DNA from: Prosopocoilus inquinatus
Taxonomy: Eukaryota; Arthropoda; Insecta; Coleoptera; Lucanidae
DNA: 64,000 bases
NCBI GenBank assembly: GCA_036172665.1
Contig: CM069874.1
Span: 49,272,707-49,336,706 of the forward strand
Direction of reading: 5' to 3'
This document shows positions 33,785 to 46,370 of this stretch, piece by piece. Every line of letters begins with the position of its first letter. The stretch's first letter is position 1. The position numbers and the translations under genes were made by a program. Under the pieces are notes generated by a model. The model did no database searches and was not told the DNA's origin. It saw nothing but the letters and a program-made list of their open reading frames with translations.

Positions 33785-35300
33785 GTGAGGTCGAAGGGCT
33801 CTTAAGTAACCCCAGAGAACTGCAACCAAAATTTGATCTATTGTTCAGACCTTACGAATAATTAATTTCCTAGAAACCCTATCTTTGCAGCGAAGTGCAG
33901 AATTTTCCTAAGTGGTTTAGCTTTTACTTCATCTGGTGTCAGAGTCACACTGTTTAAGTCGAACTCCAGCTAATACAACGCATTTGCAAAGTATGTGCTC
34001 GGCCGTTCCAGTTTCTGATTCACATAATCCGCATGTTTCACTTTTTCCCAAGCCCATTTTATTAAGGTGGTAACTCACAGGGCAATGACCAGTAAAAAGA
34101 CCTGTAACAGTCTTTAATTCTTTCTTTGTTAAAAATAGAAGCTTTTGAGCAGCTTTGGGCGAGTGACTGATGATCACTTTTGCCTGTCTTTGTCCTGGAA
34201 CATTATTCAAGTAGGATACTTTCTTCCTTTCTATCCACCTTTCAGTCTCTTTTCTACACAGTATCTTGCACAGGCCACAGTAAGGTTCGCGACCTACGGG
34301 CGAAGCCTGAGAACCAGCACGAGCAAGTTTGTCGGCTTTTTCGTTTCCCTCTATATTCTCATGGCCAGATATCCATTTCAGGGTAATTTCATTGCCCTTT
34401 GCAGGCATGGGCCGTAAATGCCTATGCCTGTCCCCTTTGTAGTCTCTGAGCCACCCGTGTACCAGATGGAGGCACTGTTGCCTAACTGTGCAATTTGGCT
34501 TTTGACCATATGGCGGCTACTAATGTCCACTTCATAAGGTCTATCAAAATCAAACACTTTCGGCATTATGTCTGAGGGTTTTTCTAATATTTCTGGCTGC
34601 CAAAAAACCAATATTTTTAGATGTCTTGTCCGGTCATCTGATTTGAATCTCCTAGTCTGAGTTAGTCTCAAAAAAGCTCCCTCTGCACCTGCATATGAAG
34701 TGAAGGGATGTCTAGCATGACTTCCAGAGCTCGTGTTGGGGTAATTTTCAAGGCCCCTGTCATTTCCGAACAGGCTAGCCGCTGCAATTTCCGCAGTTTA
34801 TTTTGCGTAGTTACCTCAGTGGTCTTTGTCCATCACACTAAAGAGGCATAAGTAACTGTGGGTCTTATTATTGTCGTACATGACCATTGGATCATTCGTG
34901 GTTTCAGATCCCATGTTTTACCAAAGAGCTTACGACATACCCAAAAAGATGTCGATGTCTTTAAAACTATTCCATCGATATGTGCTTTCCGATTGAGCTT
35001 CGTATCCAGGATTACTTCTATGTACTTCACCTCTTTGGAGAGCTGTATAGCGAATCTATTTAAACGGGGAGATATTAAATTCAGCTTCCTGCGTTTAGTA
35101 AATGGTACTAGATGATGGATTTTTTAGTTCTTAATTAAGACAACATCCATCGACAATGTTCAGAGTAGAAAGAGTGGAGATTACGCCATTGTCTTTCCCT
35201 TTGATGAGTATGATTGTGTCATCCGCGTACCCAAGAACCGGATGACCTTTACCATTTGTCTGAGTAGGTCGTCGACGACTATAGTCTACAGCAGCGGTAA
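33785..35300 (-). pseudogene. LINE 3' half with RNase H domain (R1/LOA/I-like)
   Basis: Read on minus, the RT motif C appears as GYADDTIIILIKGKDN near 35230. The thumb region follows (VKYIEVILDTKLNRKAHI, then KPRMIQWSCTTIIRPTVTYAS). From 34820 come QNKLRKLQRLACSEMTGA and TPTRALEVMLDIPSL, and then the RNase H domain. IWYTGGSETTKGTGIGIYG has Gly where the first catalytic Asp (WYTDGS) is expected. The middle of the domain is missing near 34400. The frame resumes with LKWISGHENIEGNEKADKLAR, the intact C-terminal signature. A Cys/His cluster follows (CGLCESETGTAEHILCKC), as in R1, LOA and I clades. Frame breaks and the lost Asp make it dead. The 5' part of RT is absent. Confidence 0.85.
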
Positions 35301-35379
35301 TATGAATTTTACTAGTAATTTACTGCTTTACTTTTTGAGCTATATTACAGTTCTTCAACTAATTTAACTTCTACAATAA

Positions 35380-35520
35380 ATGTTCAACGTGCCGACCATT
35401 TGCTTGAATGCGAAGACAATATTTTATTGAGAGTTCTGTATTCTTTCAAAGAGATGTCCTAGATCTTGATTCACTTGATTACAGGCGTCAGAAGTTGTAT
35501 TTTGTAATTTGTATTTTATA
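35380..35520 (-). pseudogene. C-terminal fragment of an IS630-like transposase
   Basis: The minus strand ends in RIQANGRHVEHLL followed by a stop. This fits the end of insect IS630-like transposases (a R..CI..NGGHFEHL type tail). Upstream there is a degenerate ACNQV...LFERI-like helix in a shifted frame. The truncated transposase at 18874 lacks exactly this end, so the two fragments cannot be compared directly. The rest of this copy is gone, and the LINE at 33785-35300 lies just beyond its 3' side. Confidence 0.5.
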
Positions 35521-35530
35521 CTGTCCAGAA

Positions 35531-36568
35531 TAAGCAGTCCACTACCTGTACCGCGAAGCGATCGTAAGCTCTACAAAATCATAAGATTTTTTTTAAGAAA
35601 TGCGTTGGTTTTAGGCATCGTTTCATACAAGAAACAAAAATCGATTTAACTAACTTTAATCATATGTTTTTTAATTACGCCTTATTCAATTATGCAAATC
35701 TTGTCTAATCTTCCGAAACGAACGAGATTCCCACAAGCCTCGCGCATTTTTTACGAGCCATATAATGTGCGAAATGCGTAATTAATCATCCATTAAAAGC
35801 CACTTATAAAGACGATAAATTTCACAGATTGTCTTCAGCTGGTTTTTCTGCACATTTATTAATCCTCTCGGGCGCATCTGTTCGGCGAGCAAAACATTGC
35901 AGCGTCATGAGGGTAATCTCTAAAGATCGGACTCACATATTCTGACGTCATCAAAAAGGGCACGAGTGGCTTATTTATGTAAAAGAAAGAAAATTATTTT
36001 CAATTTGCTTTTATTGGGCAATCCTTTTCAAAATAATTTTTGGGGAGAGCCCCGAATTCCAAATTGGTTTTTTTTGCAACAACGTAGATGGCGTATGATG
36101 ACGCTGACATTTGATTCCGATCTCTAGTAATCTCATTGCCCGTTCTTTCCTGACCCTCTACATGCAAGGGTGCAGTTAATTACGTCGTCAATAAGTGAGA
36201 TCCCTTCTCATCTCCGTGAATAAAATTCAACGCCGATTGTTTCGATAAGGCGTCATCGGCTTGATTGATGGATGGGGATGCGGCGGCGGCGCTTAGCTCG
36301 GCGTCGTCGTAGCAAAAACTCGCTGACTTCGCGCTCTTAGAAGCTTTAATGCCTGTCGGTTATCGCCGTCTCGAAAGTCCCGTTGTAAGTATTCGTTTTC
36401 AGCCAGCGTCACCAATAATTTATGATTTATTTAGTGAGGAGGTTAAAACAAGTTTTTCAGTTTTCCTGTAAAATTTACGGCGTCGTTAAATGATCCTACT
36501 TGTTTTCCTGTGTTAAGGCTAGTGTTTCAGTCATGGGTTAAATGTAAATTGGTTCAAATAGAAGGGGC
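35531..36568. other. unassigned stretch, partly GC-rich
   Basis: The section 35690-36400 has balanced composition with GCGGCGGCGGCG near 36280 and a splice-donor-like GTAAGTATT near 36385. No coding exon could be tied to it. Confidence 0.4.
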
Positions 36569-38402
36569 CAGTGCAAAAAGTAACAAAGTCATATTTGTAC
36601 AGTATTTTTCAAAAAGTATGCTGCAAATGAGAACTTTTTATTATGGATTTTTATAAAAATTTATTGATGCAAAATGCTTCTGCGCATCTCTTAAAATCAA
36701 ATTGGGAAATGCCAAATGAAATTTTTCTTGAACGGTATACAGCGTGGACACTGAGAAATGAAGACCGCTTAAGAGTAAAGTGCCCTTATTTTATAACCGA
36801 TGAGAAGTCAGCAATAAAATTCCAGCAATAAAATTATGAAATTTCAAAACGCTGCCACCGCTAAAATAACGATCACAGATCAATAATAGTTAATCTATTA
36901 CAAAGAGTATAATGTGTAGATTCCCCTCATATGAAGAAACTAAAAAAATATTTGATATTAAGTTAACTATGACTATTTAAACCAGCATAAGTCATTATTC
37001 ATATATCGTGACGCTTTTAATTAATTTCTAATTACTTCAAACCAACCGGCTAAAACCCAGAGGGTGGTTTAAACGATAGATTTCGATCCGTGCTTTAATA
37101 TTCTGCAAACAGAATTTTTATGCAAGTGCGGAATGGAAAGTTATAAACATTTGAAGTTAGTCTGTGCGTCACTTTTAATTAATTTCTAATTATTTCAAAT
37201 CAACCAGCTAAAACTCAGAGGGTAGTTTAAACGATAGATTTCGATCCGCGCTTTAACATTCTGCAAACAGAATTTTTATACAAGTTCTCTGAGAAAAGTT
37301 ATGAACATTTGAAATTGGTACTGTTTCATTGGTCCGAGCGTCACTTTTAATTAATTTCTAATTACTTCAAATCAACCGGCTAAAACTTTCTAAAGGCATT
37401 ATTAAATAGTATATATGTATGTTTACTTTATGACTACGTAAAAATTTTCAGTGAAAGCAATTGTTTTGGTGCGATATATGAATAATGACTTATGCTGGTT
37501 TAAATAGTCATAGTTAACTTAATATCAAATATTTTTTCAGTTTCTTCATATGAGGGGAATCTACACATTATACTCTTTGTAATAGATTAAATATTATTGA
37601 TCTGTCATCGTTATTTTAGCGGTGGCAGCGTTTTGAAATTTCATAATTTTATTGCTGGAATTTTATTGCTAACTTCTCATCGTTATTTTATAAGATATAG
37701 GAAAATGTCATAAGAATAAGTTGTTCAGAATGAAGTATCCGCTAAAATAATATGAATACGAAAACACGAAATTCGTTGTTATTTTTCAATTATTTCATTT
37801 TTCTCCGAGTGATTATTTCAATGCATTCCGAAACTTTATGCTTTTTTGTAGCATGATAGCAATTCATTGAAATATTCACTCAAAATGAAATGAAATAATT
37901 GGACAACACGAAGGAATTTCGTGTTTTCCTTTTCATATTGTTTTGGCGGACATATTAATCCCACCAGTATTTTTTAATGTAATGTGAATAAAGAGATAGG
38001 AAACTATAATTTCACATGTAGCTATAACTTTTAATTCCGAACGACTTATTCTTATGACCTCTTCCGGCATATTGTGAAATAAGGGCACTTTACTCTTAAG
38101 CGATATTCATTTCCTAATGTCCACGCTGTATACCATTCAAGATAAATTTCATCTGAGCCAGTTTGATTTTAGGGGATGCAGAAATGCTCAATAAATTTAA
38201 ATAAAAATCGATAATAAAAAAAGTCCCCATTTGTAGCACACTTTTTGAAAGACACTTTCCATATGCTCCTGTATTTATTTCTCCATTTGATTTTTTTTTG
38301 TATACATGCTTATGTACGACAAAAAGTTTAAATTTAGAAAACTTGCTTAGGTCCTGAAAATTAAAAAAAAAGTCGTTTTGGGCTTAGCTACTTTTTGCAG
38401 TG
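36569..38402. mobile_element. foldback element A (outer), interrupted by element B1
   Basis: The ends CAGTGCAAAAAGTA and TACTTTTTGCAGTG are inverted. Once the inner element and one target copy are removed, about 937 bp remain that pair arm to arm. Matching blocks are GCTTAAGAGTAAAGTGCCCT with its inverse near 38090, GTCATAAGAATAAG with its inverse near 38045, and an inner hairpin around 37770-37930 including ACACGAAATTC. No protein is encoded: the 62-codon frame at 36643 lies within an arm. The left arm has an internal deletion relative to the right near the outer end. Confidence 0.8.
36797..37682. mobile_element. foldback element B1 (886 bp) with internal tandem units
   Basis: The ends CCGATGAGAAG and CTTCTCATCG lead into inverted arms of about 215 bp (for example ACGCTGCCACCGCTAAAATA and its inverse at 37615). 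Between them are two and a half direct units starting near 37010, 37168 and 37347, each with TTTTAATTAATTTCTAATTA and CAACCGGCTAAAAC. The 11-bp TTATTTTATAA is present on both sides (36786-36796 and 37683-37693). No open frame. Drosophila FB-type foldbacks have similar long arms with tandem subrepeats and 9-bp target duplications. Confidence 0.85.
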
Positions 38403-40807
38403 AATTTCGGTAATGTGAATAATTTACAATAGATGCACAAAACATTTCAACGAAGAATATTTTTTTAAATTTTATTTACAAAAGTAACGTATAACTTTTT
38501 CAGATCTTAGGCGGTTGCCGAAAAAAACTGATGACTTAAGCTTAGAAGACAATGCTTAAGTAAAAGTTATAAGGATATTATCATTCGTGGTTGCATTTAA
38601 TAATATATCAGTTTACTTTTGCTAGCTATCATCGATTCAGTTTGATTAGTCAGTTTTAAAATTACTAAAACCTTATCTGTAAAAAATATGGCTTATTATA
38701 AGTAAAATATATTAGATTTGTGTCTTATTCCGTTTCCTTAACACTTTGTGTTTTAGGTTTTATCTTAGAATAGATACATCGGTATGTTCAAAGTTCATCA
38801 ATTTTTTGTGCAGTAGGTATACCCGGCGAAAAAAGTAATGTCCAGTCCAGGCCTATAGTGCCTCAACTGCGAAGCAAAAAACTTGAACAACCCTTAAAAT
38901 TCGACCTTATTTTACGATGTTCGTAAGGTTTGTATAACTCGTAGGTAATTCTTGCCTGATCGATTTTCAGTTTCATATTTAGAGAAACGAAATTTTAAAT
39001 TTTTAATACAGGAATGTTGTTTAGTAACTAAAATAAATATAAAAATTGACAAATTTTGTATGTTTTAATATTCTATTTTATGTGTCAATGCGTTTAGCAA
39101 TAATTCCAATATAATGTACATATTTCCCTAATAGCCTAAAACTAAAATAGAAAACGGATTAAATTTCATACAGAAAAAATCGATAATTTAGAAAATAATG
39201 AATTTTTTTCGGAATTGCTAATGAAAGGATAAAATTTTAAGGACCGGTTCTACAGTATGAACGTATTATAACGATTTTCTTTGAATTGTTTACTGAAAAA
39301 AGTGTTAAAAATATTTTTACATAAAATTTGAATAGGTGACTGGTTTCAGGAACCCTTTAAATGAGCTGATAGCAAATATTTATGAAAATGTTTATATTAC
39401 AAGAATCATGTCAAAATCACTTCAGGTATTTTCGTGAAAAAAAAATCTAAGCAACCCATGAAAAAATAAAGAAAATACAGTTAAAATCAATCTAATACGT
39501 TTCTTAATTATCTATTATTTTTTGGAATTTTGGATAGATTTGACTATTTTAACAATAAATGAACAACAGATTCACGTAAATGCCAATTATTTAACAATTT
39601 TGTTGGTTCTAAAAGCAAAATATAATAAACATGTAGATCAGTGGTTTTGAAACATTTCGGAGTGCGACTCCGCATTGTACATCGAGGTAACAAGCCGACT
39701 CAAAATTAAAATAATCAATAATCTAATTATAATTGTTCAAAGATTGGGACTATGTAATCTGTATAGACTAGAATTTAATGAAATTTCACATTTTAGAAAC
39801 ATATATTTCTCTAATATTCATTTACAATTTTTTCCATTCCCCTTGCGACCCCAAGGTTATTTAATTTAATTAACCCATAGATTGAATACCCTATTATAGA
39901 TTTGTATATAAGTTTGCTTCGAATGTTTTTTAAAAACAGGTCTGAAATTAACAGAAAATCATCAAAAATTAATTTTGACATAAATCTTTTAATTATAAAA
40001 ATATTTTTCAGGAAACAAAGTATCTACCGTTTAAGTGGTTGTGATATATGACTTAGAAAAAAGGTCATAGTAGGCCTAGAAAATTTACCATGACAAATTT
40101 TCATCAGAGTAGAGTTTCTGAAGCTCTAAAATATCGGAAAAACATATTTATTTTGGGGGTGTTTCCATTTTAAATAGGTCACACTGTATAAAACGATAAG
40201 AAACACGTGAGATTTCATTTAAAAATGAGTTACGACTTCTTCGTTGTTACGGAAACCAAAATTAATGCACATTCGGACTCGAAACTATCTGCAGCGACCA
40301 GTATGTAAAAATATACATGCCAAGTGTATTCTTTAAAATAAAATGTGAACATCACTTTCTGCGAAACCGGAAGTCCTTTGGTATTCAGTAGTAGATCAGG
40401 TAGGCCCCATGCAAAAAATGCTGAAGATGATGAACAAATCGCGAATTTTACAAGAAATACCCCTTTTACAAATAGTGGTAAAATTAGGAAACAGCTACGG
40501 GTGGACAGCTCTACGCTTCTAAGTTCATTAATTCTCAATGAGAATGAGTTCATTAACTCTCCAAGTAAATTTTAATATTTAGGGTCAGTTACCTGCGAAA
40601 GCAACGGCGTAAACCCCGATATCAGTGCAGAATTCTTAAGGGTTGTCCAAGATTAAAATACTAATGCACCACAGTAACCAGCGTCACAAACCTGGGCTTT
40701 ACTTTTGTTGGCGGCTGTACTTTCTATTACGTAAAAATATCTCAAGGTTTTCTGAAATATTTAAAATGATCCCTTTCTGTAGATTATGGATTAATTTTCA
40801 GTATACT
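38403..40807. other. unassigned stretch with two transposon-end motifs
   Basis: At 39640 CAGTGGTTTTGAAACATT and GTGCGACTCCG, followed at 39845 by TTGCGACCCCAAGG, resemble one end of a hAT-like element. The other end is not found. At 40318-40375 a copy of the TTTAAAATA..CCGGAAG motif occurs, and at 40150 a GGTGTTTCCATTTTAAATAG. Overlapping short frames at 40230-40575 on both strands are not convincing. Confidence 0.4.
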
Positions 40808-40945
40808 TTAATTAATTCGGATATTCTATTAAATTAGAATTCGATATCATGACTCACTCATGAAAAATACGAAATACGTGCAGCGTTATGCAACAAAAGC
40901 ATACGTCAAGCTTGCAATGTATGAGTACAGAGAAATTAGATCAAG
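40808..40945. repeat. dispersed repeat, copy A (partner at 60085-60205)
   Basis: Shares TTAATTCSGATATTYTATTA, AAATACGTGCAG, CAACAAAAGCAT or a close form and GTCAAGCTTGCAATGTATG with the later copy, in order. This copy is slightly longer because of a TGACTCACTCATGA insert. Unknown family. Confidence 0.6.
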
Positions 40946-41470
40946 GGTAATAAAACCGTTGGAACATCGGTGATAAAAGAAATAATTATGTAAGGGCTCA
41001 TGATTCCTGCAAGAGAACCCTGATCGACGTTCGAACCTTGATACCAGAAAAAATAGAATAAGTCATCAAGGCTTTTTCTCAACTTCAACGCCTAATGCAA
41101 AGCTGACGTATGCTAAAGTAGGTCATCCAATTCAAATAAATAGGTAGCTTTTCTGAACAGAAGGATAGTTCGACAAGACAGTCTTGCTTTGGGCACGAAC
41201 TCCTGTCATCTAGAAAAGTGCTTCTTCGATTCCGAATGTAATTTAGTTTGTGTATCACACGTCGTGAACTTTTCAAAATTCTAAATTCTTTTTTTTATCA
41301 GTCAATCTTTCCCAATGTTTTAATTTAAATAAAGTGTACTTAAGAAACATCCATGATCGGCGAGGAAGAGTTCAAATAAAACAAAGAATCATTGTCGCTT
41401 AAAATTTAGCACCCAACAAAGTTTATTTAGAAGTAAAGTGACATTTGTTGAGCTTTCCTTCTCCCTTCCA

Positions 41471-41640
41471 CCGATAATAAGGAAGGATTATTAAGTAAAC
41501 ATAAGGAGTCGACCGTTCTATAATAATATAAGTAGACGCCACAGGAGGGTGGAAGTCGTGAAAAACGATTTGGAAATCGATTTCTGGCTTCCCATGTTAA
41601 AACCAGGGCGCTACAATGCAGTCTGAAACGATAAACCTGT
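41471..41640. repeat. dispersed repeat, copy 2 of the 19600 family
   Basis: Carries GATAATAAGGAAGGATTATT as in the 19-kb copy and AATCGATTTCTGGCTT, then AAACCAG and CGCTAC, as in the 51-kb copy. It bridges the two others and shows that they belong together. Confidence 0.5.
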
Positions 41641-42372
41641 AATTGGATTAAAAAAAAGTTGAATTTGAAAAAAATATATCTCCCTTACATATGGCATCAA
41701 ACATTATTTGTAATGCACAATGTACAATGAGTTACCAAGGTCTGTTTCAAGCGAACTCTCGTCAACCCCGCAAATTTAATTAGTTTAATTAAGAAAGCAA
41801 CCGAGACATCTTTTTCTCCGCCTGTAATGATAATAAAAAAATAAGGTTCATTGTATTGCCATGCACGGCTACAATTTATTTTAAAGCTTTATTAAGTCTG
41901 CGACCAATAAATTCTCGTGTACAGTTACAGTTTTATGATAAATGGAGGTGAACAAATAGCATTATAAACCGTATTCATCACGTTTATTGCGCTTGGTACT
42001 TTCAGCTGTGTGTGCGTACGTGTGTGTACCCCCGGCTGTAAATCAGAAATTCATGGAGTCTTATGCGCAGTGCTACTTGTGTAACTGCTTGCATTATGAT
42101 TCCCTGTAAATGTCGCACGGTCTGGGCAGTAAAATTTATTTAAGAGTTTTTTTTATTATTCAGTCTATACATAATTTTTATAAAAATTTGTTGGTCTAGA
42201 AAATACAAGAAGAGTGAGTACAGGCTAACCTAACGATCTGATTCAGCTAAATTTTAGGATCGCAGGGCATGTAACATCCCACACGTTAGCATACAAGCGA
42301 CTTTCGCATATCGATCGAATCCTCTCCAACTGATGTGTGCCGATTTAAATTTTGTACTTATTTATCTCTATA
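41641..42372. other. unassigned stretch
   Basis: The section 41740-42130 has balanced composition and a GTGTGTGCGTACGTGTGTGT tract near 42010. I see no gene in it. Confidence 0.4.
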
Positions 42373-42382
42373 TTATTTATAA

Positions 42383-45126
42383 ACCGATGAGAAGTTAGCA
42401 ATAAAATTCCAGCAATAAAATTATGAAATTTCAAAACGCTGCCACCGCTAAAATAACGATCACAGATCAATAATATTTAATCTATTACAAAGAGTATAAT
42501 GTGTAGATTCCCCTCATATGAAGAAACTGAAAAAATGTTTGATATTAAGTTAACTATGACTATTTAAACCAACATAAGTCATTATTCATATATCGCACCA
42601 AAATAATTGCTTTCACTGAAAATTTTCACACAGTCATGAAGCAAACATACATATCTATTTAATAATGCTTTTAGAAAGTTTTAGCCGGTTGATTTGAAGT
42701 AATTAGAAATTAATTAAAAGTGACGCTCGGACCAATGAAACAGTATCAATTTCAAATGTTCATAACTTTTCTCACAACACTTGCATAAAAATTCTGTTTA
42801 CAGATAATGAAAGCATGGATCGAAATCTATCGTTTAAACCACCTTCTGAGTTTTAGCCGGTTGGTTTGAAGTAATTAGAAATTAATTAAAAATGACGCTC
42901 GGACTAATGAAAGAGTACCAATTATTACAAAGTAGTAAGTTGTGACATTGGCAAGAGTAATACAATATTAACTTTACATTGTCCCTTCTGAATTATTTTG
43001 TATTTAGAAAATCGAGATTTGTACAAACAGTAAATATTTCATGGCTATTACGAAAAGTATTGATTTTATAAGTACGAATTTAAACGGGTCCAAACCAAAA
43101 AGTAGAAGTAATTCTTGCAATTTTCGATCTGCTTATTCTAAATTAGGGTTATGAGAAATGTATTATGAAGAAATCAAAAACAATAACACGATATCTTAAG
43201 TAAGAAAGGTCTGGCACAGAAACGTGAAAAATCGTTTCAAATTTTCTTGTGCATGCAACAGGTAAGAACACAAGAGCAAATTTTATTCAATTGAACATTT
43301 TTGATAAACATAAATGAATAAGCTAACCATTCGGATGAGTTAACTGACAAATATCCATTAGCTGCTTCAGATCTTTAGCAAAACTGAGAAAACCGGAAAT
43401 CTTCTTTTGTTCTGAAGTATTAGGCCGAAGAGAAGGATCTTTGGTAACCAAGAAACACATTTTGTAAATACTTATCGAATCCTACTAAAATTTTGTCTAG
43501 TTTGCCAAAAAATTCCAATTTACAATTTTTTTTTGTAATTTTCGTACCCTAAATAAGTGCTATATTTAGCCACACAACAAATCAATAATAAAAAAATTTC
43601 CCATTCAGCTGTCACTGTATTAAGACTGTTCAAAAATAACTCGGCACTATTACTAACTTTTTTAATATTAAAGTTACAGATCCGGTTAAATTAGCAAAGT
43701 AGTAGTATTTTTTTGCGCTGATTGCAACGTTGCATACAAACAAAAAATGAACAACGCGTTTATGAAATAAAGGGAAAAGAACACTTTTTTTTTTAAATAG
43801 AACACCCTGTATATTATTTGACCAATCGATAGAGAATAAAATTCTGAATTAAAATTATTCTTTATCATTTTATCGGAAATTAGTAAATAAAGAAGATATT
43901 TTGATTTTTTACAAATTCATTAAGATGGCTGTGTTTTAAGAACAAAACATTTGAAAGCCGTGTATGTATTTGAAAACATTAATTTTGGTTTATTTGTTTA
44001 TCATAAAAGGTGTTTTTGTCTAAGTTTTGTAAAAATCTTTTAATAAAAGGAATTTTCATAAGATGCATGTTCTGGGCCAGAAAATGCATCTTATGAAAAT
44101 TCTTCTAATACTTCAGAAAAAAAAGAAGATTTCCGGTTTTCTCAGTTTTGCTAAACATCTGAAGCAGCTAATGGATATTATTTGTCAGTTAACTCGTCCG
44201 AATGGTTAGCTTATTCATTTATGTTTATAAAAAATATTCAATTTAATAAAATTTGCTCTTGTGTTCTTTCCTGTTGCATGTACAAGAAAATTTGAAACGA
44301 TTTTTCACGTTTCTGTGCCAGACCTATTTTTACTTAAGATATCGTGTTATTGTTTTTGATTTCTTCATAATACATTTCTCATAACCCTAATTTAGAATAA
44401 GCAGATCGAAAATTGCAAGAATTACTTCTACTTTTTGGTTTGGACCCGTTTAAATTCGTACTCATAAAATCAATACTTTTCGTAATAGCCATGAAATATT
44501 TACTGTTTGTACAAATCTCGATTTTTTAAGTACAAAGTAATTCAGAACGGACAATGTAAAGTTAATATTGTTTTACTCTTCCCAATATCACAATTTATTA
44601 CTTTGTAATAATTGGTACTCTTTCATTGCTCCGAGCGTCACTTTTAATTAATTTCTAATTACTTCAAACCAACCTGCTAAAACTCAGAGGGTGGTTTAAA
44701 CGATATATTTCGTTCCATGCTTTCAATATCTGTAAATAGAATTTTTATGCAAGCGTTGTGAGAAAAGTTTGAACATTTGCAATTGGTACTGTTTCATTGG
44801 TCCGAGCGTCACTTTTAATTAATTTCTAATTACTTCAAATCAACCGGCTAAAACTTATGTATGTTTACTTTATGACTGTGTGAAAATTTTCAGTGAAAGC
44901 AATTATTTTGGTGCGATATATGAATAATGACTTATGCTGGTTTAAATAGTCATAGTTAACTTAATATCAAATATTTTTTCAGTTTCTTCATATGACGGGG
45001 TATCTACACATTATACTCTTTGTAATAGATTAAATATTATTGATCTGTGATCGTTATTTTAGCGGTGGCAGCGTTTTGAAATTTCATAATTTTATTGCTG
45101 GAATTTTATTGCTAACTTCTCATCGG
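42383..45126. mobile_element. foldback element B2 (2.74 kb), relative of B1
   Basis: The ends ACCGATGAGAAG and CTTCTCATCGG match those of B1, and the first 215 bp of each arm match B1 closely. Each arm is about 1.05 kb (42383 to about 43430, and about 44108 to 45126). It holds tandem units in opposite orientation in the two halves, followed by a unique block containing GGGTCCAAACCAAAAAGTAG and its inverse. The loop is about 680 bp and includes a CACCCTGTATA end at 43804. TTATTTATAA flanks both sides (42373-42382 and 45127-45136), a target duplication of about 10 bp. No protein is encoded. Confidence 0.85.
44050..44102. repeat. perfect 19-bp hairpin at the loop edge of B2
   Basis: The arms GAATTTTCATAAGATGCAT and its exact complement at 44084-44102 enclose a 15-base loop. 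Both arms contain ATGCAT. The perfection contrasts with the diverged long arms around it. Confidence 0.9.
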
Positions 45127-45136
45127 TTATTTATAA

Positions 45137-46120
45137 GTGGTACGAAACGCTACGCGAGAAGAAAATAAACGTTAAACATAAATTTGGGAAAACTAAATCT
45201 AAGTAATCAAATAAGAAGTACAATTGAATCGAGAATAAACACTGATCGGAGAGTACTTCTGAACATTGTACATGTACTTAAATACCAACCATTATCCTAT
45301 ACCATAAACTTGCTGGACGACGTAGGTTGGTCACGTTGCGAAACAAACAAGCAGCTTGCGAAATTGCAGGACTACGTAATGTTTCATCATTTAACACTAC
45401 CGTCGTCCAACATTAATATTCAAGTTGGCGCGAGGCGTAACTCCTTGAATAAATTGACCTTAGTGGCGCTCTGAAGAACACTACGGAGATGTTGAGACAT
45501 TCCCCGTGTGCACACTTTATTAGCGAATGTTTATAGCTTACAACTGAAAAGATAAATACATGTAGGTACATAGAAGCAAAGACATCATAAGCAGACAAAA
45601 TATAACATATTGATAAGGAAGATGCTTAAACGCGCTGGCCTTTTTCCATAAAAGTTTTAATCAATTTCGAATTTCAAATTCCGAAACGAGAAAACTTCCT
45701 CGTTCCTCATTAATCAAAACTCTGATGAAATGTTCTGCGATGTTACATCGTGTGAAGCCCCGGCGGGTATTAAGCAACTTGATTAGTTATTGTTCAAGCT
45801 ATTAATTTGGAACAGACGTTTAATTCAAATTCAAGGTCACGACGGAGAACGCTTATTATTACCAGGAAAAAAAAATACAGTCGTTTACGTGCATATTTTC
45901 CTGATTTGGGTTTCGTGAAAAATCTAGGGCGTAATAACTTCGAATGTGCGCCGTCGCTGTCATTTTAATAATTTAAAAAAAGGCATTATGATCTTGCTTA
46001 TTTTTTTTTGTAGTAACTATTAGAGAAAATGTTAAGAATTTTAATCGCCTTAATTTGTTTTTTTTTGCGACTGTGAGCTTTTCCTAGGTCTTTTCCTTCG
46101 GTTTTGTCATCATTAAATAT
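45137..46120. other. unassigned stretch
   Basis: A 96-codon frame at about 45184-45474 shows no known domain and no good initiator ATG that I can defend. I leave it uncalled. Confidence 0.4.
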
Positions 46121-46370
46121 AATTTATTATTATTTGTTGATGTTTTATAGTCAGGGATCGTTTAAGACCTTTCAACAGAATGGATGATAGCTATCAACCC
46201 ACATCCAAAATTTTGAGTAATTGTGCATTTTTTTCAAAGTTTCCAATTTATTATTATTTGTTGCTGTTTTATAGTCACGGGTCGTTTAAGACCTTCAATA
46301 GCTTGGTTGATAGCTATCAACCGATAGCGAAAATTTTGAGTAATTGTGCATTTTTGTTTTCAAAATTTCC
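46121..46370. repeat. tandem duplication, period about 124 bp
   Basis: Copies start at 46121 and 46245. Each runs from AATTTATTATTATTTGTTG through TTTTATAGTCA, GATAGCTATCAACC and AAATTTTGAGTAATTGTGCA. Divergence is modest. A 120-codon open frame crosses both copies but follows from the repeat and has no domain. Confidence 0.85.

Noticed and set aside
45184..45474. 96-codon plus-strand frame after element B2
   Set aside because: No defensible start, no domain, and no supporting neighbour.
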